Assembly: GCA_963817785.1 (NCBI GenBank)
Contig: CAWFPL010000003.1
Location: 124,001-188,000 of the forward strand
Length of the DNA: 64,000 bases
Reading direction: 5' to 3'
DNA from: JAKALD01 sp963817785
GTDB lineage: Bacteria; Pseudomonadota; Gammaproteobacteria; Burkholderiales; SG8-39
Part shown: in pieces, positions 55,711-63,952 of the stretch
Numbering within the stretch: the first letter of the stretch is position 1
Layout of the letters: the number at the start of each line of letters is the position of its first letter
Translations under genes and position numbers: made by a program
The notes under the pieces: model-generated
The model's input: the letters and a program-made list of their open reading frames with translations, nothing else
What the model was told of the DNA's origin: nothing
Databases searched by the model: none

Positions 55711-56145
55711 ATGTCGGATCCCGAAGCGAAGCTTCTCACCTATGCGGTGTACACCCGCCGCATGGACGCGCTCGCCAGCGAGGCGTCGTGCAAGGAAGCG
55801 CGCATTACGCTCGACACCGGCATGGCGGGGCGGAGCGACGCCTTCAACCCGGCGGAGCTGCTGCTCGCCGCGCTGTCGGCATGCATGATCAAGGGCATCG
55901 AGCGCGTCGCGCCGATCATCAAGTTCGCCTTTCGGGGCGTCGAGGTGCGCTTGTCCGGCGTGCGCCAGGACTCGCCCCCGAAGATGGCACGCATCGACTA
56001 CGAGATCCTGGTCGACACCGACGAGCCCGATCGCAAGCTCGAGCTGCTGCACGAGAACGTGCGCCGCTACGGGACCGTGTTCAACACCGTGGCGCCGGGA
56101 ACCGCGCTCGCCGGGACCCTTCTCCGACGTACCCGGGGAGATTGA
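55711..56145 (+). CDS. OsmC-family protein
   Basis: A 144-residue OsmC/Ohr-fold protein: central FNPAELLLAALSACMIKGIERVA helix with one cysteine, then the beta-rich DYEILVDTDEPDRKLELLHENVRRYGTVFNTVA end. The typical Ohr second cysteine is absent from the expected spot (VFNTV instead of CPVS-like), so a peroxidase role is doubtful and the protein may be a non-peroxidatic OsmC. No ribosome site precedes the ATG. It follows acr3 by 44 bases but has its own FNR-type box. Confidence 0.85.
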   Translation: MSDPEAKLLTYAVYTRRMDALASEASCKEARITLDTGMAGRSDAFNPAELLLAALSACMIKGIERVAPIIKFAFRGVEVRLSGVRQDSPPKMARIDYEILVDTDEPDRKLELLHENVRRYGTVFNTVAPGTALAGTLLRRTRGD

Positions 56146-56250
56146 CATGCCAGGCCTGGCATTAGTGATTTGCGCTCCCGTTCGCACCTGGATCGGAACA
56201 TACGGCGGCGCGCTGCGGGCGTTCGACGAGTTTTCAGGACCCACCACACC

Positions 56251-57579
56251 GTGAATCGCCCCGCCGAGAATTCGCTCGCCGCGATCCTGGATCAGGACCC
56301 GGAACGGCTTAACGCGGAGTGCTTCTGTCTCAGCCTCGACGCGGCGGCGCTGCGCGGCGCGCTGCAATCCGAGACCGGGGACCCGGCTCTCTACGAAGCG
56401 CTCGAGGCGCGCTGCCCCGACATCTTTTCGGCGCGGCCGGTGTTCGTCGCCGGCGCGCAGTTGCAGCGCATGGCGGAAATCATCCGCGCGATCGAGTCGG
56501 TGGTCGCGCTGCCGGGCTATCAAGAGGAGGTGCTCGCGTCCGCGCCCGCCATCGCCCGACACGATCCCGGCGGCCGGGGCGTTTTTTTCGGCTTCGACTT
56601 TCATCTGCGCGGCGACACGCTGGGGCTGATCGAGATCAACACCAACGCCGGCGGCGCGATGCTCAACGTGATCCTAGCGAAGGCGCAGCGCGCCTGCTGC
56701 GCGGCCATGGAGGGGCTGGTACCCGATCCGCAGGCCGTCGCCGCATACGAGCGGCGGATCGTCGAGATGTTCCGCACTGAATGGCGCCTGTCGGGGCGGG
56801 AGAGCCCCTTGGCGCGGATCGCCATCGTCGACGAGACGCCGGAGCAGCAGCATTTGTACCCCGAGTTCCTGCTGTTCGAGCGGCTGTTCCGGCAACACGG
56901 GATCGAGGCGCTCGTCGCCTCGCCCGCTGAGCTCGAGCTGAAGGGTGGGGCGCTGCGGCACGGGCCGACCCGGACCCCGGTGGAGCTGGTCTACAACCGC
57001 CTCACCGACTTCATGCTGGACAAGCCGGAGCATGCGGCGTTGCGCGAAGCGTATCTCGGCGGAGCGACGGTATTGACGCCGCACCCGCGGGCGCACGCGC
57101 TCTACGCCGACAAGCGCAACCTGGTGCTCCTCTCGGATCCGGATCGGCTGGAAGTGCTCGGCGTCCCGCGCGATCTTCGCGCGACGCTCCTCGCGGGCAT
57201 TCCCCGCACCGAAATCGTCGCCGCGGCCAACGCCGAGCGGCTATGGAGCGAGCGCCGCGGCTACTTCTTCAAGCCCACCGCGGGTTTCGGCAGCCGGGCG
57301 GCGTATCGCGGGGACAAGCTGACCACACGCGTCTGGAATGAGATTCTGCGGGGCGGCTACGTCGCCCAGCGCCTGGTCCTGCCGGGCGAGCGTGTGATCG
57401 GGGACGGCGCGTCGCCGCAGGTGCTCAAGTTCGACCTGCGCAATTACGTTTACGACGGTGCGGTGCAGTGGCTGGCCGCGCGACTGTACCAGGGCCAGAC
57501 CACGAACTTCCGCACGCCCGGCGGGGGCTTCGCCCCCGTTTACACGACGCCGGGCGTCGGCGAAGAGGCCACCGCGTGA
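56251..57579 (+). CDS. Predicted ATP-grasp-like ligase of unknown substrate
   Basis: A 442-residue cytosolic protein without a named function that I can assign. Features suggesting an ATP-grasp or glutathionylspermidine-synthase-like fold: GFDFHLRGDTLGLIEINTN (a carboxylate-rich metal/ATP block near 120-138), YFFKPTAGFGSRAAYRG (a lysine followed by a glycine-rich loop, near 335-351), and the C-terminal KFDLRNYVYDG and LYQGQTTNFRTPGGGFAPV. The GTG at 56251 is chosen as the in-frame start nearest the conserved region. Its stop overlaps the sigma-factor GTG (GTGA). The setting suggests an arsenic- or thiol-related ligase. Confidence 0.6.
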   Translation: MNRPAENSLAAILDQDPERLNAECFCLSLDAAALRGALQSETGDPALYEALEARCPDIFSARPVFVAGAQLQRMAEIIRAIESVVALPGYQEEVLASAPAIARHDPGGRGVFFGFDFHLRGDTLGLIEINTNAGGAMLNVILAKAQRACCAAMEGLVPDPQAVAAYERRIVEMFRTEWRLSGRESPLARIAIVDETPEQQHLYPEFLLFERLFRQHGIEALVASPAELELKGGALRHGPTRTPVELVYNRLTDFMLDKPEHAALREAYLGGATVLTPHPRAHALYADKRNLVLLSDPDRLEVLGVPRDLRATLLAGIPRTEIVAAANAERLWSERRGYFFKPTAGFGSRAAYRGDKLTTRVWNEILRGGYVAQRLVLPGERVIGDGASPQVLKFDLRNYVYDGAVQWLAARLYQGQTTNFRTPGGGFAPVYTTPGVGEEATA

Positions 57580-58109
57580 ACTGCGTCCAACAGGCGTGGC
57601 GCGAGCACGAGCCGGAGCTGCGCGGCTACCTGCGACGCCGCATGGCGCATCCCGCTGATGCGGACGATCTGTTGCAGGAAGTCTTTCTAAAGGCCCTGCG
57701 CCAGGGACGGGCCTTCTGCGAAATCGAACACGTCCGCGGCTGGCTGTTCCAGGTGGCACGCAACGCCCTGGCCGATCGCCTGCGCCTGCGGCGGGAAGAA
57801 GTCGAGCTGCCGGAAGACCTGCCCGCCGACGCAGAGGACCGGGCGCCGGTGGAAACCCTGGACCAATGCCTGCCGCGGGTTCTTTCGGAGCTCTCGGCCG
57901 AAGACCGGGAAGCGCTCGTCCTGTGCGACCTCGAGGGGCTGCCGCAGGAGCAATATGCGCAGCGCAAGGGGATCGGGCTGCCGGCGGCCAAGTCGCGCAT
58001 CCAGCGCGCGCGCAAGCGCCTGCGCGCGCGCATGACCGACGTATGCCGGGTGGCGCTCGACGAAACCGGGCAGGTCGATTCGTTCGTGCCTCGCGCCCCG
58101 CTCGGCTGA
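57576..58109 (+). CDS. sigZ: ECF RNA polymerase sigma factor (SigZ-like)
   Basis: A 177-residue group-IV sigma factor. Region 2 has DADDLLQEVFLKALRQ and EHVRGWLFQVARNALADRLR; region 4 has ALVLCDLEGLPQEQYAQRKGIGLPAAKSRIQRARKRLR. The wording is that of the SigZ subgroup. A GTG start overlaps the stop of the ATP-grasp-like gene, so they are coupled. No anti-sigma gene is next to it. A short Cys-containing tail after region 4 (DVCRVALDETGQVDSFVP) could sense metals, but this is a guess. Confidence 0.88.
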   Translation: MNCVQQAWREHEPELRGYLRRRMAHPADADDLLQEVFLKALRQGRAFCEIEHVRGWLFQVARNALADRLRLRREEVELPEDLPADAEDRAPVETLDQCLPRVLSELSAEDREALVLCDLEGLPQEQYAQRKGIGLPAAKSRIQRARKRLRARMTDVCRVALDETGQVDSFVPRAPLG

Positions 58110-58189
58110 AGGATCCCTGCATCTTTTTGCTCCGTCGTTCGTCTTCCCGGGTGTAGGCCGGAATTGGCACAGGAACACGGAGAGTCTCG

Positions 58190-59248
58190 ATGTCGGGCAG
58201 CAGCGAAGTTTCCCTCAGACAGCTCGGTCCCCTCGGCCGTTGGCTCGCCGTTCTGGTGCCGGCCGCAGTGCTGTGGGTATACGCCTACCTCCAGCTTCCC
58301 GCGCTCGCGGACGCGGTCGTCGGGCTGCTCGGCGTGGCGCGCGACACGCACCTCGGAGAAGCGCTGCTGTTCTTTTTCTACGATGCCCCGAAGGTGCTGC
58401 TGCTGCTCGCCGGCATCGTGTTCGTGATCGGCGTGATTCAGACTTTCTTCTCGCCGGAGCGCACCCGCGCCTTGCTCTCCGGCAAGCGCCTGGGTGTGGG
58501 CAACGTCATGGCGGCGAGCCTGGGCATCGTGACGCCGTTCTGTTCCTGCTCGGCGGTGCCGCTGTTCATCGGCTTCCTGTCCGCGGGCGTGCCGCTGGGC
58601 GTGACCTTTTCGTTCCTGATCTCCGCGCCCATGGTCAACGAAGTGGCGCTCGTCCTGCTCTTCGGCCTGTTCGGCTGGAAGGTGGCGGCGCTTTACCTCG
58701 GCCTCGGGCTGCTAGTCGCGATCGTCGCCGGCTTCGTGATCGGCGAACTGAAGATGGAGCGCTACCTGGAAGACTGGGTGCGCGCGATCCAGGCGGGCGA
58801 CGCCCCCCATGCGGCGGGCACTGAGATGACCTGGCCCGAGCGATTCGCTGCCGGCGCGCACCACGTCAGGGAGATCGTGGGCAAGGTCTGGCCTTACGTG
58901 CTCCTCGGTATCGCGCTGGGCGCCACCATTCACGGCTACGTGCCCGAGGACTTCATGGCCTCCATCATGGGCAAGGACGCGCCGTGGTGGTCGGTGCCGT
59001 TGGCGGTCGCGATCGGCGTGCCGATGTATACCAACGCGGCCGGCATCATCCCGATCGTCCAGGCGCTGCTCGGCAAAGGCGCCGCGCTCGGCACGGTGCT
59101 CGCCTTCATGATGAGCGTGATCGCGCTCTCGGCTCCCGAGATGATCATCCTGCGCAAGGTGCTCAAGCCGCGGCTAATCGCCACGTTCGCGGGCGTGGTC
59201 ACTGCCGGCATCCTGCTGGTGGGCTACGTGTTCAACCTGGTTCTGTGA
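58190..59248 (+). CDS. ArsP-type membrane permease (UPF0718/DUF318)
   Basis: A 352-residue protein with eight to ten predicted helices. The family hallmark TPFCSCSAVPLFIGFLSAGVPLG has a Cys-Ser-Cys pair in a membrane helix, repeated in the second half by GVPMYTNAAGIIPI. ArsP members export trivalent methylarsenite or roxarsone(III). Others of the family have unknown cargo. The next gene, a thioredoxin-like protein, is a frequent partner of this permease family. Only 14 bases separate the two. Confidence 0.87.
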   Translation: MSGSSEVSLRQLGPLGRWLAVLVPAAVLWVYAYLQLPALADAVVGLLGVARDTHLGEALLFFFYDAPKVLLLLAGIVFVIGVIQTFFSPERTRALLSGKRLGVGNVMAASLGIVTPFCSCSAVPLFIGFLSAGVPLGVTFSFLISAPMVNEVALVLLFGLFGWKVAALYLGLGLLVAIVAGFVIGELKMERYLEDWVRAIQAGDAPHAAGTEMTWPERFAAGAHHVREIVGKVWPYVLLGIALGATIHGYVPEDFMASIMGKDAPWWSVPLAVAIGVPMYTNAAGIIPIVQALLGKGAALGTVLAFMMSVIALSAPEMIILRKVLKPRLIATFAGVVTAGILLVGYVFNLVL

Positions 59249-59262
59249 GGAAAGGGGGCGTC

Positions 59263-59502
59263 ATGAAAGACATCAAGGTGCTCGGCACCGGCTGCGCCAA
59301 TTGCAAGAGCACGCTCAAGCTGATCGAAGACGCGGCGAAGGCGAGGGGCGTCGAGGTCAGGCTGGAAAAAGTCGAAGACCTCAAGGCTATCATGGGCTAC
59401 GGCGTGATGAGCACGCCGGGCGTGGTAATCGACGGCAAGGTCGTCCACGCCGGCGGCGTGCCGAGCCGCGAGAAGATCGAGCGGTGGCTCGGCATGGCTT
59501 AA
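59263..59502 (+). CDS. Small thioredoxin-like protein (CANC redox motif)
   Basis: A 79-residue glutaredoxin-fold protein of the TM0996/MTH895 type. The redox pair is Cys11/Cys14 in GTGCANCKSTLKLIEDAAK, with the cis-proline in MSTPGVVIDGKVVHAG. It is probably the reductant or metalloid carrier for the ArsP-type permease. GAAAGGGGG precedes the ATG. An FNR-type box starts eight bases after its stop, marking the end of this operon. Confidence 0.9.
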   Translation: MKDIKVLGTGCANCKSTLKLIEDAAKARGVEVRLEKVEDLKAIMGYGVMSTPGVVIDGKVVHAGGVPSREKIERWLGMA

Positions 59503-59509
59503 GACCCGT

Positions 59510-59523
59510 TTGACGGGGATCAA
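59510..59523 (+). promoter_or_regulatory. FNR/Anr-type box upstream of the P-type ATPase
   Basis: TTGACGGGGATCAA differs by one base from TTGAT-N4-ATCAA and is almost the same as the box before macA. TACGCT at 59545-59550 is a -10-like hexamer. The predicted start near 59558 is 41 bases from the centre. Confidence 0.75.
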
Positions 59524-59586
59524 GCCGCCGCTTCGCCAGAAGCCTACGCTGCTCGCGGTCACCGACACCGGTCAGCGGAGGTCGAC

Positions 59587-61974
59587 ATGGACACGGCAAC
59601 GCTCGAGCGCCCCTTCCCCGAAAAAGCGCCAGGCAGTCCGGCGCGCACCGCGCCGGCAGGTCTGAGCAGCGCGGAGGCCGCGCAGAGCCTGCAGCGCGTC
59701 GGCCGCAATGCCGTCGCAGAGGCGGTTCCTTCGAGCGTGCGAATGCTCGCCTTAAAGTTCTGGGGGCTCATCCCCTGGATGCTGGAGTTCGCCATCGTGG
59801 TCGACCTCGGCCTCGGCCGCTGGGCCGAGGCGGCGGTCATCGCCGCGCTGCTCACGTTCAACGCGCTGGTCGGCTTCATGCAGGAGCGGCGCACGCAGCG
59901 CGCACTCGCATTGCTGCGCCAGCGGCTCACGGCGAGCGCGCGCGTGCTGCGCGACGGGCGCTGGCAGGCGCTCACCGCGACCGAAATCGTTCCGGGCGAC
60001 GTGGTGCGCCTGAGGGTCGGCGACATCGTGCCCGCCGATCTGAGCCTCTCGGAGGGCGACGTGCTCCTCGACCAGTCGGTCTTGACGGGCGAATCGCTTC
60101 CCGTCGAGCAGGCCGCTGGCGGCAAGGCATTCTCCGGGTCGCTCGTGCGCCGCGGCGAGGCGAACGGAGTGGTGACGGCGACCGGCGCGCGCACCTATTT
60201 CGGCAAGACGAGCGAGCTGGTGCGGATCGCCGAGGCGCCGCCCCGCCTCGAGCGCGTGATTGTCTCGATCGCGAAATACATCGGCGCGCTCGACGTACTC
60301 TTCGCCGCCGCGGTGTTCGCGGCGGCATGGATGCGCGGCACCCCCGCGCTCGACGTGCTGCCGTTCGTGCTGATGCTGCTCGTGGCCTCGATTCCCCACA
60401 TCCTGCCGACCATGTTCATCATGTCAGCGGCGCTCGGCTCGCGCATGCTCGCCGACAAGGGGGTCCTGGTGGCGCGCCTTTCGGCGATCGAGGATGCCGC
60501 CTCGATGGACATCCTGTGCATCGACAAGACGGGAACGCTCACCGAGAACCGCCTGACGGTGCAGGCGCTGGCACCGCACGGCTCCGTCTCGTCCGACGAG
60601 CTGCTGCGCCTCGCGGCGCTCGCCTCGGAGGAGGCCACGCAGGACCCGATCGATCTCGCGATTCTCGCCGCGGCGCGCGAAAAGCGCCTGCTGCAGGAGC
60701 TCCCGGAACGCCTCGCATTCACGCCGTTCGATCCGGCCACCAAGCGCTCGGAGGCGGCGGTCTCCGGCGAGAGCGGCCCCGTGCGCGTCGTCAAAGGCGA
60801 GCCGGCGACGGTGGCGGCGCTCGCCGGCGTGCCCTGGTCCGAGATCCAGGCCGAGGTCGCGGGGCTTTCGGCCGACGGCTCGCGCGTGCTCGCGGTGGCG
60901 AGCGGAATGGATGCGAGCCTGCGGCTCGCCGGCCTCGTCGCCCTGGCCGACCCCGCGCGCGCGGATTCGCCGGCCCTGGTCGCCGAGCTGCAGAAGCGCG
61001 GCGTGCGCGTCCTGCTCGTCACGGGCGACGGCGAAGCGACCGCGGGCGCCATCGCGGCCAGGGTCGGAATCACGGGCGGCGTTGCCCCGCCCGGGACGAT
61101 CCGCGAGCACATGGACGCCGCCGAAGCCTTGCGCTTTGCGGTGTTTTCGCGCGTCTTTCCCGAGGACAAGTTTCGCCTCGTCGAGGCGCTGCAGAAAGCG
61201 GGCCACGTCGTCGGCATGACGGGCGACGGGGTCAACGACGCCCCCGCGCTCAAGCAAGCCGACGTGGGCATCGCGGTCGAAGCGGCCACCGACGTCGCCA
61301 AGGCGGCGGCGAGCCTCGTGCTCACCAAGCCCGGCCTGGGCGCGGTGGTCGTGGCGGTGGACGGCAGCCGGCGCATCTACCAGCGCATGAAGACGTTCGT
61401 GCTCACCATGAACGCGCGCAAGATCGGCATTCCTCTATTTCTGTCCATCGGGACTATCGTGTTCGGGGCGTTCGTGCAGAGCCCGGTGCAGATGATCCTG
61501 TTCATGCTGTTAGCCGACGTCTCGACGATGACCGTCTCTATGGACGAGGTCGTGCCGTCCAAGACGCCCGACCACTGGAACGTGCGGCCACTCATGCTCG
61601 TGGCGCTGGGCTTCGCGACGCTTCTCGTCCTCATGAGCGGCGCGGTCTTCTGGGCCGGCGCGGACGTTCTCGGTCTCGGAACGGCCGAAACGCAGACGCT
61701 TGCCTTTACCTGGCTGATCTTTGCCGGCTCGCAGGCGGTGCTTTACCTGACGCGCGTGCGCGGGTTCTTCTGGAGCCGGCCGCACCCGGCGATGGCGCTG
61801 AACCTGGCCACGCTGCTCGTCGTCGTCCTCACCGCCCTCATGGCGACGCAGGGCTGGCTGATGGCACCGATCCCCGCGACGCTGGTCGGCGCGTCGCTCC
61901 TTGCCGCTGCCGCCTTTCTATTCGCCGCCGACGTACTGAAGGTCGCTCTGGCCGGTCTGCGCACTCCAAGCTAA
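59587..61974 (+). CDS. P-type cation ATPase (plasma-membrane H+-ATPase type)
   Basis: A 795-residue P-type ATPase. The actuator TGE is in VLTGESLPVEQ, the phosphorylation motif DKTGTLT holds Asp313, and the hinge is VVGMTGDGVNDAPALKQADVGIAV. The short N- and C-termini without heavy-metal-binding domains place it in the P3A (proton pump) group, not among CopA/ZntA types. The helix-4 sequence is VASIPHILPTMF, not the usual fungal/archaeal form, so ion specificity is open. It is preceded by an FNR-type box and followed after 10 bases by the flavin reductase. Confidence 0.9.
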   Translation: MDTATLERPFPEKAPGSPARTAPAGLSSAEAAQSLQRVGRNAVAEAVPSSVRMLALKFWGLIPWMLEFAIVVDLGLGRWAEAAVIAALLTFNALVGFMQERRTQRALALLRQRLTASARVLRDGRWQALTATEIVPGDVVRLRVGDIVPADLSLSEGDVLLDQSVLTGESLPVEQAAGGKAFSGSLVRRGEANGVVTATGARTYFGKTSELVRIAEAPPRLERVIVSIAKYIGALDVLFAAAVFAAAWMRGTPALDVLPFVLMLLVASIPHILPTMFIMSAALGSRMLADKGVLVARLSAIEDAASMDILCIDKTGTLTENRLTVQALAPHGSVSSDELLRLAALASEEATQDPIDLAILAAAREKRLLQELPERLAFTPFDPATKRSEAAVSGESGPVRVVKGEPATVAALAGVPWSEIQAEVAGLSADGSRVLAVASGMDASLRLAGLVALADPARADSPALVAELQKRGVRVLLVTGDGEATAGAIAARVGITGGVAPPGTIREHMDAAEALRFAVFSRVFPEDKFRLVEALQKAGHVVGMTGDGVNDAPALKQADVGIAVEAATDVAKAAASLVLTKPGLGAVVVAVDGSRRIYQRMKTFVLTMNARKIGIPLFLSIGTIVFGAFVQSPVQMILFMLLADVSTMTVSMDEVVPSKTPDHWNVRPLMLVALGFATLLVLMSGAVFWAGADVLGLGTAETQTLAFTWLIFAGSQAVLYLTRVRGFFWSRPHPAMALNLATLLVVVLTALMATQGWLMAPIPATLVGASLLAAAAFLFAADVLKVALAGLRTPS

Positions 61975-61984
61975 GGAGAGCAAG

Positions 61985-63073
61985 GTGCCCGATCCCAAGT
62001 TCGCCAAACCCTGGCACGGCGTGCCGCGCGAGCAGATCGACTGGAACCCGACGGTCCTCGAGGAAGCCTGCATCGGCTGCGGCACCTGCGTCACCGGCTG
62101 CAGCCGCATGGTCTACCGCTTCGACTACGAGAAGAAAAAGGCGATCGTCGTCGATCCGCTCAACTGCATGGTCGGCTGCACCACCTGCGCCAACACCTGT
62201 CCGACGCACGCCATCGATTTTCCCCCGCTCCAGACCGTATTCGCGCTCGAAGCGCGCGCGGGGGTACGCCACGGGGTCGAGGACGAGCTGATCGCGCGTC
62301 GCGAGGAGCTCGACTGGACTTCGCTCTTTCCGCATCCGGACCGGATCGTCGAGCTGCGCGTCGACGAGATAGCGCGGCCGACGCCGCACACGCTCGTCGT
62401 GCGGCTCACGCCCTTGGCGCAGGGCGAGTGCTTCTGCCAGTTCTCGCCCGGCCAGTACCTCGAGATCCGGGTCCCCGGGAGCGCATATATGTCGAGGGCC
62501 TACTCGATCGCGAACGCGCCGCGCGAGGACGGCAGCATCGAGCTGCAGATCCATCGCGTCGAGGGCGGCCGGCTGACGGAATGGGCTTTCGGCCCGATGA
62601 GGGAGGGCGACCTGGTGCAGGCGCGCGGGCCGCTCGGTGCCTTCACGATGCGCTCGCCGGTCGACCGGCCGCTCCTGTTCGTCGCCGGCGGCACCGGCTT
62701 CGCGCCGGTCAAGGCACTCATCGAGCGCCAGCTCGAGCTCGCGCCGCAGCGCGACATGGTGCTCGTCTGGGGCGTGGCGGATCTGCGCGATTTCTACGGC
62801 CTCGACCTGATCGAGGGCTGGAACTGGCGCGACACGCGCCTGCGCATCGTGCTCGCCGCCGAGCGCGGCCTCGGCGCCTTTACGACGCCGGCGGGCATCG
62901 CCGTGGTCGAGGGCAGGGTGGCCGATGCGCTGCGCGCGAGCGGGGTGCCGATCGGCGGCCGCGACGCCTACGTGGCCGGGCCGCCCGCGATGGTCCGCGC
63001 GGTGCTCGATGTCCTGCACGGCGCCGGCATCGCGGCGGATCGGATTCACGTGGATTCCTTCGGCGCGGGCTGA
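61985..63073 (+). CDS. Two-[4Fe-4S] ferredoxin-type flavin/NAD(P)H reductase
   Basis: A 362-residue cytosolic electron-transfer protein. Residues 29-39 (CIGCGTCVTGC) and 61-72 (CMVGCTTCANTC) give eight cysteines for two [4Fe-4S] clusters. An FNR-type reductase follows: FAD-binding RAYSIAN, NAD(P)-binding FVAGGTGFAPVKALIE, and terminal DSFGAG. It lacks a plant-type [2Fe-2S] domain. A GTG start has an AAGGAG site. It forms an operon with the P-type ATPase and could supply reductant under low oxygen. Partner unknown. Confidence 0.85.
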   Translation: MPDPKFAKPWHGVPREQIDWNPTVLEEACIGCGTCVTGCSRMVYRFDYEKKKAIVVDPLNCMVGCTTCANTCPTHAIDFPPLQTVFALEARAGVRHGVEDELIARREELDWTSLFPHPDRIVELRVDEIARPTPHTLVVRLTPLAQGECFCQFSPGQYLEIRVPGSAYMSRAYSIANAPREDGSIELQIHRVEGGRLTEWAFGPMREGDLVQARGPLGAFTMRSPVDRPLLFVAGGTGFAPVKALIERQLELAPQRDMVLVWGVADLRDFYGLDLIEGWNWRDTRLRIVLAAERGLGAFTTPAGIAVVEGRVADALRASGVPIGGRDAYVAGPPAMVRAVLDVLHGAGIAADRIHVDSFGAG

Positions 63074-63144
63074 GCAGGCGGACGAACTCGGTCGTGGCGC
63101 GTGCTGGAAGCCCATGATCGACCGTATGAGGAAATGATCTAGCC

Positions 63145-63942
63145 ATGGAAACCGAAGCGCTTGTCATAGCGGGCGGCCTGTTCGTCCTGTCGATCGCCTC
63201 CGGCATGCTGGGGCTCGGCGTCGCGTTCGCCGCGGTGCCGTTCCTGGGATTCTTCCTGCACGACCTGGTGCACGAGGTCCAGCCGCTCTCGCTGGTGCTC
63301 AACGGCGTCACGGCCCTGTTTGCGCTGATCGGCTTCGCGCGCAGCCGCCTGGTGGCGTGGAAGCCCGCGATTCTGCTTTCCGTGGCGACCACGCTCTGCG
63401 CGCCCGTCGGCGGATATCTCGCCCTGATCGTCGACGCGAGCTACCTGTGGGCCTTCTATTTCGTGGCGGTGGCGTTTCTCGCCTGGCGCATGTTCCTTCC
63501 CGAGAAGCCGGCGGCCGAGGTCGCGCCTGCCGCGAACCCGGCGACGCCTGCCGTCCCGCCGACGAGTCGTGCCGAGCCGAACCTGATGCTCGCGCTGCTG
63601 CTCGCCGCGCCGATCGCGGTCGCGGCCGGAATGCTGGGCGTCGGCCCGGGCTTTCTGCTGTTGCCCACGCTCATCCTGCTCGGCTACGAGTCCAAGCACG
63701 CGGCGGCGATCAACGCGCTGGCGGTCACGCCGCCTTCGTTTTCGGCGCTGATTCCGCACCTCGCCACGGCCAAGGTGAATCTCACGCTGGCTGCGACTCT
63801 GATCGCCGTGGGCGCGGTGGGCTCCTTCCTGGGCGCCCGCATCACCAGCCTGTACGTGCCCGGCAGGCGGCTGAAGCAGATCTTCGGCGTGCTGATCGTG
63901 GTGATGACCGCCTACAAGCTGTTCCAGATTCTCGTGAAATAA
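63145..63942 (+). CDS. TauE/SafE-family sulfite/anion exporter
   Basis: A 265-residue membrane protein with eight predicted helices in two repeats. Each repeat starts with a related block: GMLGLGVAFAAVPFL near residue 20 and GMLGVGPGFLLLPTL near residue 158. A Pro/Ala-rich loop (about 118-140) joins them. Members export sulfite, sulfoacetate or related anions. It follows the reductase by 71 bases and precedes another gene by 10 bases. Confidence 0.88.
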   Translation: METEALVIAGGLFVLSIASGMLGLGVAFAAVPFLGFFLHDLVHEVQPLSLVLNGVTALFALIGFARSRLVAWKPAILLSVATTLCAPVGGYLALIVDASYLWAFYFVAVAFLAWRMFLPEKPAAEVAPAANPATPAVPPTSRAEPNLMLALLLAAPIAVAAGMLGVGPGFLLLPTLILLGYESKHAAAINALAVTPPSFSALIPHLATAKVNLTLAATLIAVGAVGSFLGARITSLYVPGRRLKQIFGVLIVVMTAYKLFQILVK

Positions 63943-63952
63943 GGAGACCGCG

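Noticed and set aside
56185..56230. Possible ECF promoter (GGAAC with a CGTT about 20 bases on) before the ATP-grasp-like gene
   Set aside because: Spacing is about three bases too long and CGTT/GGAAC are frequent in this composition; without data it cannot be claimed as SigZ autoregulation.
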